The notes: a model not told the origin generated them from the letters alone. A DNA stretch of 7,836 bases from JBFWNZ01 sp050250795 (GCA_050250795.1 JBFWNZ010000176.1:1-7836); one strand, 5' to 3'; positions 1 to 7,148 are shown, counted from the first letter of the stretch. Made by a program: numbers and translations.

Positions 1-758
1 CCCGGCGCGGCGGCGCCAACGGCGCGCGCATCCGTCTCGCCCCGCAAAGGGACTGGGCGGTCAACGAGCCGGCCCGGCTGGCCCGGGTGCTGGCGGCGCT
101 GGAGGACCTCCGGAGCGCGTACCACGCCGCGTCGGGCGGGCGCAAGGTCTCGCTGGCCGACCTGATCGTGCTGGGCGGCGGCGCGGCCATCGAGGCGGCG
201 GCGGCCAAGGCCGGGCACAGCATCGAGGTGCCCTTCGCGCCGGGGCGCACGGACGCGTCGCAGGAGCAGACGGATGTCGACTCCTTTGCCGTGCTGGAGC
301 CGCTGGCCGACGGCTTCCGCAATTACCGGCGGGCGGGCCTGGGCGTGCGGCCGGAGGAGATGCTGGTCGACAAGGCGCAGCTGCTGGGGCTGACCGCGCC
401 GGAGATGACGGTCCTGGTCGGCGGCCTGCGCGTGCTGGGCGCCAATTGCGGCCAGTCGCCGCATGGCGTCCTCACCGACCGGCCGGGAACGCTCGCCAGC
501 GATTTCTTCGTCAACCTGCTGGATATGCGGACGGCGTGGCAGCCGGCCGCGGAATCCGGCGTGTTCGAGGGGCGCGACCGGGCCAGCGGCGCGGCGAAGT
601 GGACGGCGACGGGCGTCGACCTTGTCTTCGGCTCCAACGCGCGGCTGCGGGCCTTGGCCGAAATCTACGCCCAGGACGATTCGGACACGAAATTCGTCCG
701 GGATTTCGTGGCCGCCTGGACCAAGGTGATGAACGCCGACCGCGTCGATCTCGCCTGA
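1..758 (+). CDS. katG: Catalase-peroxidase KatG, C-terminal part (5' end outside window)
   Basis: This is the last 251 or so residues of a bifunctional haem catalase-peroxidase, which removes hydrogen peroxide in the cytoplasm; the full protein is normally about 730-740 residues. The frame is open from base 3 to the TGA at 756-758. Family signatures are clear: GGANGARIRLAPQ at the left edge, the LGLTAPEMTVLVGGLRVLG stretch, HGVLTDRPGTL, FFVNLLDM, DLVFGSNARLRALAE and the ending AAWTKVMNADRVDL. This is the C-terminal peroxidase-like domain, which in this family binds no haem. The catalytic haem site and the Trp-Tyr-Met adduct lie in the N-terminal domain, outside the window, so activity cannot be judged here. 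Codon use is strongly G/C at third positions, like the rest of the core sequence. katG is often under peroxide-responsive control, but its promoter is not visible. Identification is secure. Confidence 0.97.
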   Translation, partial: RRGGANGARIRLAPQRDWAVNEPARLARVLAALEDLRSAYHAASGGRKVSLADLIVLGGGAAIEAAAAKAGHSIEVPFAPGRTDASQEQTDVDSFAVLEPLADGFRNYRRAGLGVRPEEMLVDKAQLLGLTAPEMTVLVGGLRVLGANCGQSPHGVLTDRPGTLASDFFVNLLDMRTAWQPAAESGVFEGRDRASGAAKWTATGVDLVFGSNARLRALAEIYAQDDSDTKFVRDFVAAWTKVMNADRVDLA

Positions 759-777
759 CCGGGATATGGGGCCTGGG

Positions 778-797
778 CGCCGCCGGAGACGGCGGCG
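778..797 (+). terminator. GC-rich hairpin after katG, possible terminator
   Basis: A perfect 8-base inverted repeat, CGCCGCCG and CGGCGGCG around a GAGA loop, starts 20 bases after the katG stop. It lies between two convergent genes, where a terminator is expected. No T-run follows on either strand, so it is not a textbook intrinsic terminator; stems without a U-tract are common in GC-rich genomes but less certain. Confidence 0.45.
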
Positions 798-816
798 TCC
801 GGGTGCCGTCCCGTCG

Positions 817-1011
817 CTAAGGAAGCTCGTCGTCCTCGCCGGTCAGGCGCTTCATATAGGCGACCATGTTGCCGTAGCAGCCCCGATAATCCCACAGCAG
901 GTCTTCGAGCGCCTGTGCCGCCCGCGCGTCGAGCGTCGAACCGGTGGCCCGCAAATCCACGCATAGCGCGCAGATCGCGGCCGGGTCGGATTTCGCGCGC
1001 ATACCGGCCAT
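817..1011 (-). CDS. Small protein of unknown function (64 aa)
   Basis: I do not recognise this protein. It reads MAGMRAKSDPAAICALCVDL at the start and ends MKRLTGEDDELP, is mildly amphipathic and mainly helical in appearance, and has no signal peptide or membrane segment. Three cysteines are present (two in the ICALC stretch, one in YRGCYGN), too loosely spaced for an obvious zinc site. An upstream ATG in frame would add 30 residues (from 1101), but the start at 1011 is chosen because AGGGAGGG lies 5 bases before it and the added segment looks non-coding. It converges on katG and lies 123 bases downstream of the MDR oxidoreductase on the same strand, so it may be cotranscribed or independent. 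It is probably real given the strong ribosome-binding site, but its function is unknown. Confidence 0.6.
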   Translation of the reverse strand: MAGMRAKSDPAAICALCVDLRATGSTLDARAAQALEDLLWDYRGCYGNMVAYMKRLTGEDDELP

Positions 1012-1016
1012 CACGG

Positions 1017-1024
1017 CCCTCCCT
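1017..1024 (-). promoter_or_regulatory. Ribosome-binding site that sets the start of the 64-aa gene
   Basis: On the - strand this reads AGGGAGGG, ending 5 bases before the ATG at 1009-1011. The alternative upstream ATG at 1099-1101 has no comparable site, which favours the shorter protein. Confidence 0.6.
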
Positions 1025-1134
1025 GCATCTCCGCGGACGAAGCGGGCCGCCGCGCGATCCTGATCGCGGCTGCCTGCTGGCGACGAGGAGTAACAGGGCA
1101 AGGTGACCGCGATGCGACCGCGGGATGACGTTCC

Positions 1135-2073
1135 CTAAAACGTCAGCACCACCCGCCCCCGCATGCCGCCCGCGCCGACGAGGCGGTGGGCCTCGGCGGC
1201 CTGGGTCATGTCCAGTTTCCGGGTCACGCGCAGGGTCAGGGCCCCGGTCTCGGCGGCCTTGCTCAAGGCGGTCAGGGCCTCGGTGTTGGTCGCCTGGTTG
1301 AACACCGCGATCACATGGCTCTGGATGCGCGGGTCGGAGATCACATCCGTCCGGCGCAGGGTCGCGGCCCGCCCGCCGTCGCGCACCGCGGGCGCGACCC
1401 GGTCGGTCAGGATCGCGGCGTCGACCAGGCCGTCCACCCCCTGCGGATACAGCGCGCGCACGGCCGCGACCAGGCCCTCGCCGCGCGGCACCGCATGGTC
1501 CACGCCGAGTTCGCGCAGGATCGGCACGTCGGATTCCTTGGCGTCGGCCACGACGGTCAGCCCCGCCTTCTTCGCCAGCTGGATGACATAGCCGCCCACC
1601 GCCCCGGCGCCGCCGGTGACCAGCAGCGTGCCGCCGGGCGCGAGGGCGAGCGCCTCAAGGCACATCTTCGCCGTCAGCCCGTTCATGGGGATGGTCGCCG
1701 CCGCCTCCAGATCGACTCCGGCCGGCGCCGGGGCGAGCGATGCCGCCGGCACGCAGACATATTCGGCATGCGCGCCACCGCCCTGGCGGCGGGCGTTCAC
1801 GATGCCGATCACCGGCTGGCCGACCGTCAGGCCCGATACGCCCGCGCCCAGCGCATGCACATGGCCCGAGAATTCGACGCCGCAGACATAGGGCGGCTCG
1901 ATGTCGGCCATCACGGCCGCGAACCCGCCGGAGCGGTTCAGCAGGTCGACCGGGTTCACGGTGGATGCGCGGACGCGCACGACGGCCTCTCCGGCCCCCG
2001 GCTTGGGCTCCGGCAGGTCCATGACCTGAAGAACCTCGGGTGCGCCGAACTGGTTATAGGCAACGGCTCGCAT
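1135..2073 (-). CDS. NAD(P)H-dependent MDR-family oxidoreductase, quinone oxidoreductase type (zinc-free)
   Basis: A 312-residue member of the medium-chain dehydrogenase/reductase superfamily, close to quinone oxidoreductase/enoyl reductase types that transfer hydride from NAD(P)H to an activated C=C or quinone. Visible features: the GroES-like N-terminal fold with STVNPVDLLNRSGG (residues 37-50); GVEFSG (65-70), where zinc alcohol dehydrogenases carry a His-Glu zinc ligand pair, so the catalytic zinc is apparently absent; AHAEYVCVP (101-109); and the Rossmann nucleotide motif GGAGAVGG (154-161). Length is normal for the family (about 310-340). The ATG at 2071-2073 follows AAGGGGAG at 7 bases, and that site overlaps the stop codon of the upstream SnoaL gene. 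The 14-base gap argues for one transcript and coupled translation. The substrate is unknown; reduction of an unsaturated product made by the neighbouring monooxygenase or SnoaL protein is inference. Confidence 0.9.
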   Translation of the reverse strand: MRAVAYNQFGAPEVLQVMDLPEPKPGAGEAVVRVRASTVNPVDLLNRSGGFAAVMADIEPPYVCGVEFSGHVHALGAGVSGLTVGQPVIGIVNARRQGGGAHAEYVCVPAASLAPAPAGVDLEAAATIPMNGLTAKMCLEALALAPGGTLLVTGGAGAVGGYVIQLAKKAGLTVVADAKESDVPILRELGVDHAVPRGEGLVAAVRALYPQGVDGLVDAAILTDRVAPAVRDGGRAATLRRTDVISDPRIQSHVIAVFNQATNTEALTALSKAAETGALTLRVTRKLDMTQAAEAHRLVGAGGMRGRVVLTF

Positions 2074-2087
2074 CTTCTGTCTCCCCT

Positions 2088-2714
2088 TCACGACTTCTGG
2101 TCGGTCTGCTGCGTCAGCGCCTTGTAGGCGGCGATCCGCTCGGGGTCGATCCGCAGCGGCCGGTGATAGGAGGCGTCGGTCCTGTCGCGCTTGGCGACCG
2201 GGCCGGCATTCATCAGGGCGCGCAGCGCCTCGGGCGGATGGGTGCCCGAGAACTGGCTGATATCGGTGATGTCGATGGGCTTGTCGGTCAGCGTCCAGTC
2301 GCGGATGCAGTGCCGCGCCGCGATCCGCCACTCCCCGTCGCGCTTCTCCAGTCGATCCACATACCGGCCGCCGTTCAGGCCGCAGGGCTTGCCGGCCTTG
2401 TTCATGCCGACGAACATGTAATAGGTCTCGGTATGCGCGACGTTCCCGTCGATCTCGCATCGATGGTTGAACAGGCAGTGCTGCGTCGCGTATTGCGCCT
2501 TGATGTGCTGGGGAAAGGCCCAGTCCAGGAATTCCTCGCGGTTGCCGACGAACTTGCCGTGGTCGTCCACCGCGTCGGGATGATAGGCCGACAGCACCAT
2601 CTCGCGGTCCAGCCGGTCCACGCCGCGCGCATAGCGCGTCAGGCAGTCGTAGATCTCCTGCCGGTCCTTGAGGTCCTGCACGATCTTCCCGAGCTCTTCG
2701 AGCGTCTGGGCCAT
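2088..2714 (-). CDS. SnoaL-like (NTF2-like fold) protein, probable small-molecule enzyme
   Basis: A 208-residue protein of the SnoaL_4/NTF2-like class: small alpha+beta cone-shaped domains that act as dehydratases, isomerases, cyclases or hydrolases on hydrophobic small molecules. The domain covers roughly residues 8-145: an N-terminal helix pair with YARGVDRLD (28-36), AYHPDAVDDHGKF (43-55), the strand EIDGNVAHTETYYMFVG (87-103), and GRYVDRLEKRDGEWRIAARH (116-135). Tyr28, Asp33 and His79 have a spacing reminiscent of the catalytic Tyr/Asp/His of BaiE-type dehydratases; this is from memory and needs an alignment. A charged tail (about 170-208) extends past the domain. The ATG at 2712-2714 is preceded by GGGAGG at 5 bases. 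It heads the two-gene leftward operon with the MDR oxidoreductase and is divergent from a monooxygenase that carries a similar domain. The specific reaction is unknown. Confidence 0.85.
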   Translation of the reverse strand: MAQTLEELGKIVQDLKDRQEIYDCLTRYARGVDRLDREMVLSAYHPDAVDDHGKFVGNREEFLDWAFPQHIKAQYATQHCLFNHRCEIDGNVAHTETYYMFVGMNKAGKPCGLNGGRYVDRLEKRDGEWRIAARHCIRDWTLTDKPIDITDISQFSGTHPPEALRALMNAGPVAKRDRTDASYHRPLRIDPERIAAYKALTQQTDQKS

Positions 2715-2790
2715 TGTATCCTCCCGCTGATCCGACCGCTGGGGCGCCGGACGGAACGCGGCCGGCGCAGGGTTCGGAGAATTCGATGGG

Positions 2791-2808
2791 CGCGCCGGGG
2801 CCGGCGCG
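2791..2808. promoter_or_regulatory. Perfect GC-rich inverted repeat in the divergent intergenic region
   Basis: CGCGCCGG, a GG spacer, then CCGGCGCG: a perfect 8-base dyad about 77 bases upstream of the SnoaL start and about 142 upstream of the monooxygenase start. A terminator is not expected between divergent genes, so an operator for a shared regulator is conceivable. GC-rich genomes produce such palindromes by chance, no regulator gene is in view, and I found no convincing -35/-10 pair on either side. Confidence 0.25.
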
Positions 2809-2950
2809 TGTGTGGATGGCGATCTTCCCCGGATAATGGACCGGAACGCCGGCCGGTGACGAGAAAAAGCCGCCGCCTGGCTGCGGGCGTTTACCGGGGC
2901 GGCGCCGTATGCTGTCATCGCGGCCCCCGCATCCTTCCCGGACAAGGCCC

Positions 2951-4729
2951 ATGACCGACCAGCCGGATGCCGCCGCCGAAGCGCCGATCGCGGCCTGGAT
3001 CGCCCGGTTCGAGGCGGCGCTCGCGACCGGACAGGCGGCCGCGCTGCGCCCCCTGTTCCGGGCGGACAGCCATTGGCGCGACCTTGTCGGGTTGAGCTGG
3101 ACGATCATGACCGTCAGCGGCCGCGACCGGCTTGCCGGCGCGCTCGCGCGGTACGGCGCGGCCGCGGGCGCGCGTGCATTCGCCATCGACCGCGACCGCT
3201 GCCCGCCCCGCGTGGTCGAGCGGGCGGGCGTTCCCGTGGCGGAGGCGATCCTGCGCTTCGAGACGGCGACCGGCATCGGCGCGGGGCTGGTGCGCCTGCG
3301 CCTCGACGAGGCGGAAAGCCCGGACGCCGCGCCCGCATGGACCCTGCTCACCACCTTGGAGGAGATCAAGGGCCATGAGGAGGCGACCCTGCGCGCGCAG
3401 GCCGATGACGGCGCGCTGGAGCGCCAGCTGCACGGGCCGAACTGGCTCGACCGGCGCCGGGCGGCCGCCGCCTATGACGGCCGCGACCCGGCGGTGCTGG
3501 TCGTCGGGGCGGGGCATGCCGGCCTCACCATCGCCGCGCGCCTGGGCCAGCTCGGCGTCGATACGCTGGTCGTCGATCGGCAAGAGCGGCTCGGCGACAA
3601 CTGGCGCCGCCGCTATCGCGGGCTGAAGCTGCACAACCAGGTGCACAGCAACCATCTGCCCTACATGCCGTTTCCGCCCACCTGGCCGCTCTATCTGCCG
3701 AAGGACAAGATCGCGAACTGGCTCGAAATCTATGCCGAGTGCATGGAGATCGATGCCTGGATGCAGACGGCCTTCGAGGGCGCCGAATACGATGGCGGCC
3801 GCTGGACCGCGCGGCTGCGGCGCGCCGACGGCACGCTGCGCATTCTGCACCCGCGCCATATCGTGATGGCGACCAGCGTCAGCGGCGCGCCCAATCTGCC
3901 GGACATTCCCACCCTCGACCGCTTCGCCGGGCCGGTCGTGCATTCCAGCGGCTTCGGCGACGGCGCCCGCTGGCGCGACCGCGACGTGCTGGTCTTCGGC
4001 ACCGGCACCAGCGCCCACGACATCGCCCAGGATTTGCACGGCCATGGCGCGCGCGTGACCATGGTCCAGCGCAGCCCGACCCTGGTCGTGAATATCGAGC
4101 CCAGCGCCCAGATCTATGACGGCGTCTATCTCGGCGAGGGGCCGTCGTTGGACGACCGTGACCTCATCAACGCGTCATTTCCGCTGCCGCTGACCAAGGC
4201 GTCGCACCGGCGCATCACCGAACAGGCGATCGCGCATGACCGGCCGCTGCTCGACGGGCTGGAACGCGCCGGCTTCGAGCTGGATTTCGGCGAGGACCGC
4301 ACCGGCTGGCCGCTGAAATACCGCCAGCGCGGCGGCGGCTATTATTTCAATGTCGGCTGCTCCGACCTGATCGCGGACGGCCGGATCGGCCTTGTCCAGT
4401 ACCGGGACGTGGCGGCCTTCGAGTCCGGCGGCCTGCGCATGGCCGGCGGGCGGTTCCTGCCGGCGGACCTCGTCGTGCTCGCCACCGGCTACAAGGGGCC
4501 GGGCTATCTGGTCGAAAGCCTGTTCGGCGCCGAGATCGCGGCCCGGATCGGCCCCGTCTGGGGCTTCGACGACGCGGCCCAGGAACTGCGCAACATGTGG
4601 GTCCGCACCCGCCAGCCCGGCCTGTGGTTCACCGCCGGCGCCTTCTCGCAATGCCGCATCTACTCGAAATACCTGGCCCGGCAGATCAAGGCGGTGGAAC
4701 TGGGGCTGATCGCGGGGGAGGTGATGTGA
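2951..4729 (+). CDS. Flavin-containing monooxygenase with N-terminal SnoaL-like domain
   Basis: A 592-residue class B flavoprotein monooxygenase, using FAD and NADPH to insert one oxygen atom into a small substrate. Residues about 10-145 form an SnoaL/NTF2-like domain (AWIARFEAALATGQ, FRADSHWRDLVGLSW, TLLTTLEEIKGHEE). The flavoenzyme part follows: FAD-binding GAGHAG (186-191), the FMO fingerprint FxGxxxHxxxF at Phe325-Gly327-His331-Phe335, an NADPH-type GTGTSA (350-355) and the ATGY motif (511-514). Phe at the fingerprint's last position fits FMO/N-hydroxylase types better than classical Baeyer-Villiger enzymes, which have Trp there. The ATG at 2951 begins a plausible N-terminus; an in-frame ATG at 2909 would add 14 residues that look non-coding. 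The ribosome-binding site is weak (AAGG at 3 bases). It is divergent from the SnoaL-MDR operon, suggesting a shared substrate pathway. The substrate cannot be read from the sequence. Confidence 0.92.
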   Translation: MTDQPDAAAEAPIAAWIARFEAALATGQAAALRPLFRADSHWRDLVGLSWTIMTVSGRDRLAGALARYGAAAGARAFAIDRDRCPPRVVERAGVPVAEAILRFETATGIGAGLVRLRLDEAESPDAAPAWTLLTTLEEIKGHEEATLRAQADDGALERQLHGPNWLDRRRAAAAYDGRDPAVLVVGAGHAGLTIAARLGQLGVDTLVVDRQERLGDNWRRRYRGLKLHNQVHSNHLPYMPFPPTWPLYLPKDKIANWLEIYAECMEIDAWMQTAFEGAEYDGGRWTARLRRADGTLRILHPRHIVMATSVSGAPNLPDIPTLDRFAGPVVHSSGFGDGARWRDRDVLVFGTGTSAHDIAQDLHGHGARVTMVQRSPTLVVNIEPSAQIYDGVYLGEGPSLDDRDLINASFPLPLTKASHRRITEQAIAHDRPLLDGLERAGFELDFGEDRTGWPLKYRQRGGGYYFNVGCSDLIADGRIGLVQYRDVAAFESGGLRMAGGRFLPADLVVLATGYKGPGYLVESLFGAEIAARIGPVWGFDDAAQELRNMWVRTRQPGLWFTAGAFSQCRIYSKYLARQIKAVELGLIAGEVM

Positions 4730-4753
4730 CGCGCCGCTGGAGCGGCAGTCGGT

Positions 4754-4813
4754 GTTGAGCCCGCAGGGCTGTTCATACCGACGAACATGTATTAGGTGTC
4801 GGCATGCGCGACG
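4754..4813 (-). pseudogene. Relic of a second SnoaL-like gene
   Basis: This stretch aligns with the interior of the SnoaL gene at 2373-2442, on the same strand. Bases 4771-4813 match 2400-2442 at 39 of 43 positions; 4754-4770 match 2373-2389 at 15 of 17; ten bases (2390-2399) are missing between them. Read as coding, the relic gives AHADT-stop-YMFVGMN against AHTETYYMFVGMN, then PCGLN in a shifted frame. The substitutions are coding-like (Thr to Ala, Glu to Asp, one silent Gly change, and two silent changes in PCGLN). That suggests a formerly functional paralogue that diverged under selection and then died by a stop codon and a frameshifting deletion. Weak similarity (EIGER against EIDGN) may carry it to about 4829. 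No more of the gene is recognisable. It sits just after the monooxygenase stop. Confidence 0.75.
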
Positions 4814-4872
4814 GCGCTCGCCGATTTCTGGACGACCGTCAATGCGGTCTTGCGCGAGAGAGGAGTGATCCC

Positions 4873-4935
4873 ATGACCACATTCACTATGCCGCTTGGTG
4901 GGAATGGGGTGATCCGCGGCGATATCGCGCTATAG
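4873..4935 (+). other. Very small open frame with a good ribosome-binding site (20 aa), doubtful
   Basis: The frame reads MTTFTMPLGGNGVIRGDIAL and then TAG. AGAGGAG lies 6 bases before the ATG, and the ATG overlaps (ATGA) the stop of another short open frame running from 4796 to 4876 that ends NAVLRERGVIP. Such a junction is typical of translationally coupled genes, so these could be the tail of one gene and the head of the next left by a deletion or insertion. No family is recognised, and the upstream frame overlaps the antisense SnoaL relic. It may be coincidence. Confidence 0.2.
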
Positions 4936-4949
4936 AGGGCAAACAGCGG

Positions 4950-4959
4950 CAAATGGCGG
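4950..4959. repeat. 10-base direct repeat, left copy (possible attachment-site remnant)
   Basis: CAAATGGCGG here is identical to 7171-7180, which spans the last six bases of tRNA-Ser (CCGCCA on its own strand) and four flanking bases. The two copies bracket the low-GC GHKL-nuclease gene. Ten bases is shorter than most tRNA attachment sites and the match does not extend further, so a chance match is possible. Confidence 0.35.
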
Positions 4960-5022
4960 GTCATGCCTGATGATGATGGGCAATACGTCTACGCTGTAGC
5001 ACTATGATAGAAGTCGAACGAC

Positions 5023-6999
5023 TCATTCCCCAAACAGGACACTGAAAAAGGCTTGGTTGCGCTTTTTTGCATGAGCGATCAGCGTGTCATAACCCATCGC
5101 TTGAATGAAAATATGCTCGTTGTCGCGGTAGCGTACGTAGATGTGCGGGTTCCAGTCGTTCTTGAAGTCGTGCAGCGTCAGGACTTTGGCAAGCGTCGGT
5201 TTAATGTCGGCTATGATGTAGCCGAACCGGCGGACGATGCCGGGAAAAGCGAAATGTGTGCCATCGGTTCGCGTAACGCCGCCTGCGGCCGTCGCGTCTT
5301 CCAGGGTCTTTAGAACCTGCATAACCGGATCGTGCTTTATATCGCCAAACTTGTAATCGTCGCGGCTTGGGCGCTTGAACTCGACGATCGTGATCGTCGT
5401 GCCGTCATTGTCGCCGAGAACAAGGCTATCGTCGAAAAACGCTAAATCAGCGATTTTATCTCCCTTCTTGCGACTCTTGCCGTGCATCGCGCGATCGCTG
5501 GAGATGTAAGGCAAAAAAGCGAGAGCATCATCAATCAGCCACAGGTTATGCTCAAAATAGTCAGTGTTCACGCTGTCCGAGAAGCGGTGGAAGACCAAAT
5601 CGTGGATCGTGTCCTCGGGCGCGTGTGTGCCCGTCGAACCATATTTACGCGCGGCCTCGATCAGCTCGATCACCTTCCTGCGGTGAACGACGTATTCGGC
5701 TAGCGCCTCCTTGTTCGAGGCATCGATTTTATCGACGATATCCTTGATGTTGGCCATGTAATCATCGGGATTGTTGGCCGCGTTGGTGATCGCCTTGGTG
5801 AGATCGCGTGAGACGCGATAGCGCTCGATCGCGAGGTTCGAGACAAAGTCCTGGGCTTTCCAGTTATTGGGCTTGCTTGCGACATAGGTAGAGATTGATT
5901 GGCCTTTCAGGCCGATGCGGAGGATCGGATTCTCCTGAAGCGCGCCTTCGAGATCGAGCGACTGCGCAGCTTTAATCTTGGCGATCTGACTGTTCTCAGT
6001 CGTCTGGATGATGTCGCCGATTGCACCAACGATTTCCTCGGTGGTGGTTGGGGAAATGTTGATCCCGGTACGCGCATCGTTCAGCCGGCTCTCGAACGCG
6101 CCAGATCGCACGACGGCGATCACAATGTAAGGCTGGTCCTTGTCGTCGAAGAAGGCAGGTTGGCCAAGCAGGTTGGTCAGGTCGCGCGGATTGCCAACGA
6201 TACGGTCGCCCGCGGCGAACAGCAGGCTATGGTTCTTGAACGATCGCGTGCGCGGAACCTTGGTCAGCGAATAATCGATGGTCTCCTTCTTGCCGTCGAT
6301 CTCGCATTCGAATGACCCAGCTTCAGACTGGACGAAGACATCCTTGAAATGCGCCGTGATGCTGCTCGGCGCGGCATCGTCGAACCGGACGGTGATCTCT
6401 GGTAGCCAGCGATAGAGAAAATATGGCAGGAAATGGCTGCCGATGTGGTCGGCGATGTCGCTTTGGCGGAGCGCTGTGATCAACTCGTGCCATTCGGCGC
6501 GCGGCTCGTCATAATCGACGCGCAACCCGAGGTGTATGAAATCGGGCTCGCCATCGTGGAAGATCAGCTCGTTCTTCTGGTTGATGTCGAAGCGAAAGGT
6601 GCGTTTTCCGGAATTCGGCAGCGCCTCGAACCGGCTCGAATATAGAATACGGTCGAACACCTTGAAGGCGATAAAACGCCCAAAGCCACGGCCGTTCTGG
6701 TGAAGCTTGTGACCGGAGAACGGCGTCTTGAACGAGGTGTAGTTGCTGTCGTCGAGCCCGATGCCGTTGTCGGTTATCGAGATCATTAGGTGCTGCGGGT
6801 CGTTGATGTTGGAAATGGCGATGTCGATCACGCCGCTCTTACGCGCGTCGTCACCAAAGCGGGCTTCAATGCCGTGCATGGCGTTCGACACCGCTTCCAA
6901 CGTTGGCAGCAGGAAACCGTGGAGATCCTTGCTGAGGTGGGTCCGCTGCAGAACGGCGACCATGTCCGGTTTAACCAGAGTATCGGTTGCAGCGGCCAT
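5023..6999 (-). CDS. GHKL ATPase with C-terminal PD-(D/E)xK-type nuclease domain
   Basis: A 658-residue cytoplasmic protein combining an ATP-driven clamp-like ATPase with a putative DNase. Residues about 20-160 are a GHKL (HATPase_c_3-like) domain: ExxxN at Glu35/Asn39 (Mg-ATP binding), DNGIG at 77-81, and the glycine lid NGRGFGRF at 102-109. Residues about 185-320 resemble an S5-type transducer; 380-455 look helical. From about 465 lies a restriction-endonuclease-like domain: EHNLWLIDDALAF (483-495), KIADLAFFD (515-523), VEFKRP (539-544) and a later Gln561, giving Asp518, Glu540 and Lys542 as the likely metal site. The ATG at 6997-6999 is chosen because TCGGGGAGGA-like sequence precedes it, while a GTG at 7048-7050 has none. 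Its GC content is far below its neighbours', indicating recent transfer. It stands alone beside tRNA-Ser. A phage-defence or restriction role is inference. Confidence 0.85.
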   Translation of the reverse strand: MAAATDTLVKPDMVAVLQRTHLSKDLHGFLLPTLEAVSNAMHGIEARFGDDARKSGVIDIAISNINDPQHLMISITDNGIGLDDSNYTSFKTPFSGHKLHQNGRGFGRFIAFKVFDRILYSSRFEALPNSGKRTFRFDINQKNELIFHDGEPDFIHLGLRVDYDEPRAEWHELITALRQSDIADHIGSHFLPYFLYRWLPEITVRFDDAAPSSITAHFKDVFVQSEAGSFECEIDGKKETIDYSLTKVPRTRSFKNHSLLFAAGDRIVGNPRDLTNLLGQPAFFDDKDQPYIVIAVVRSGAFESRLNDARTGINISPTTTEEIVGAIGDIIQTTENSQIAKIKAAQSLDLEGALQENPILRIGLKGQSISTYVASKPNNWKAQDFVSNLAIERYRVSRDLTKAITNAANNPDDYMANIKDIVDKIDASNKEALAEYVVHRRKVIELIEAARKYGSTGTHAPEDTIHDLVFHRFSDSVNTDYFEHNLWLIDDALAFLPYISSDRAMHGKSRKKGDKIADLAFFDDSLVLGDNDGTTITIVEFKRPSRDDYKFGDIKHDPVMQVLKTLEDATAAGGVTRTDGTHFAFPGIVRRFGYIIADIKPTLAKVLTLHDFKNDWNPHIYVRYRDNEHIFIQAMGYDTLIAHAKKRNQAFFSVLFGE

Positions 7000-7009
7000 G
7001 ATCGATGCG

Positions 7010-7017
7010 TCCTCCCC
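7010..7017 (-). promoter_or_regulatory. Ribosome-binding site setting the start of the GHKL-nuclease gene
   Basis: On the - strand this reads GGGGAGGA, ending 10 bases before the ATG at 6997-6999. The spacing is a little long but the site is strong, whereas the upstream GTG at 7048-7050 has no purine-rich site in front of it. An inner ATG (residue 13) is possible but has no better site. Confidence 0.55.
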
Positions 7018-7148
7018 ATCTGACCTTAGGCGAAAGACGCGTGTCGGCACAATCGATCACGGTCGCGGTCGTTAAAGCTCGGAGATACAATCTGTCAGGT
7101 CTGACTTCCCCGCGAATCTAAGCTTCGGTACTAGCGTAGACGCGGCGG

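Noticed and set aside
1107..1123. CCGCG...CGCGG short inverted repeat after the MDR gene, as a terminator
   Set aside because: Only five base pairs with a 7-base loop and no T-run, easily expected by chance at this GC content.
2074..3369. A long open frame on the - strand extends the MDR oxidoreductase far upstream, suggesting a large fusion protein
   Set aside because: The extension reads the SnoaL gene in the wrong frame and the monooxygenase antisense. It has no family content, while the ATG at 2073 has a proper ribosome-binding site and an ordinary MDR N-terminus.
2915..4045. Long - strand open frame antisense to the monooxygenase
   Set aside because: Antisense frames stay open by chance in very GC-rich coding DNA. 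This one is Arg/Ala/Gly-rich with no recognisable domain and lies over a well-supported gene.
7070..7098. A promoter for the GHKL-nuclease gene from CTGACA with a -10 near TTAACG
   Set aside because: The -10 matches the consensus at only two positions; too weak to call.
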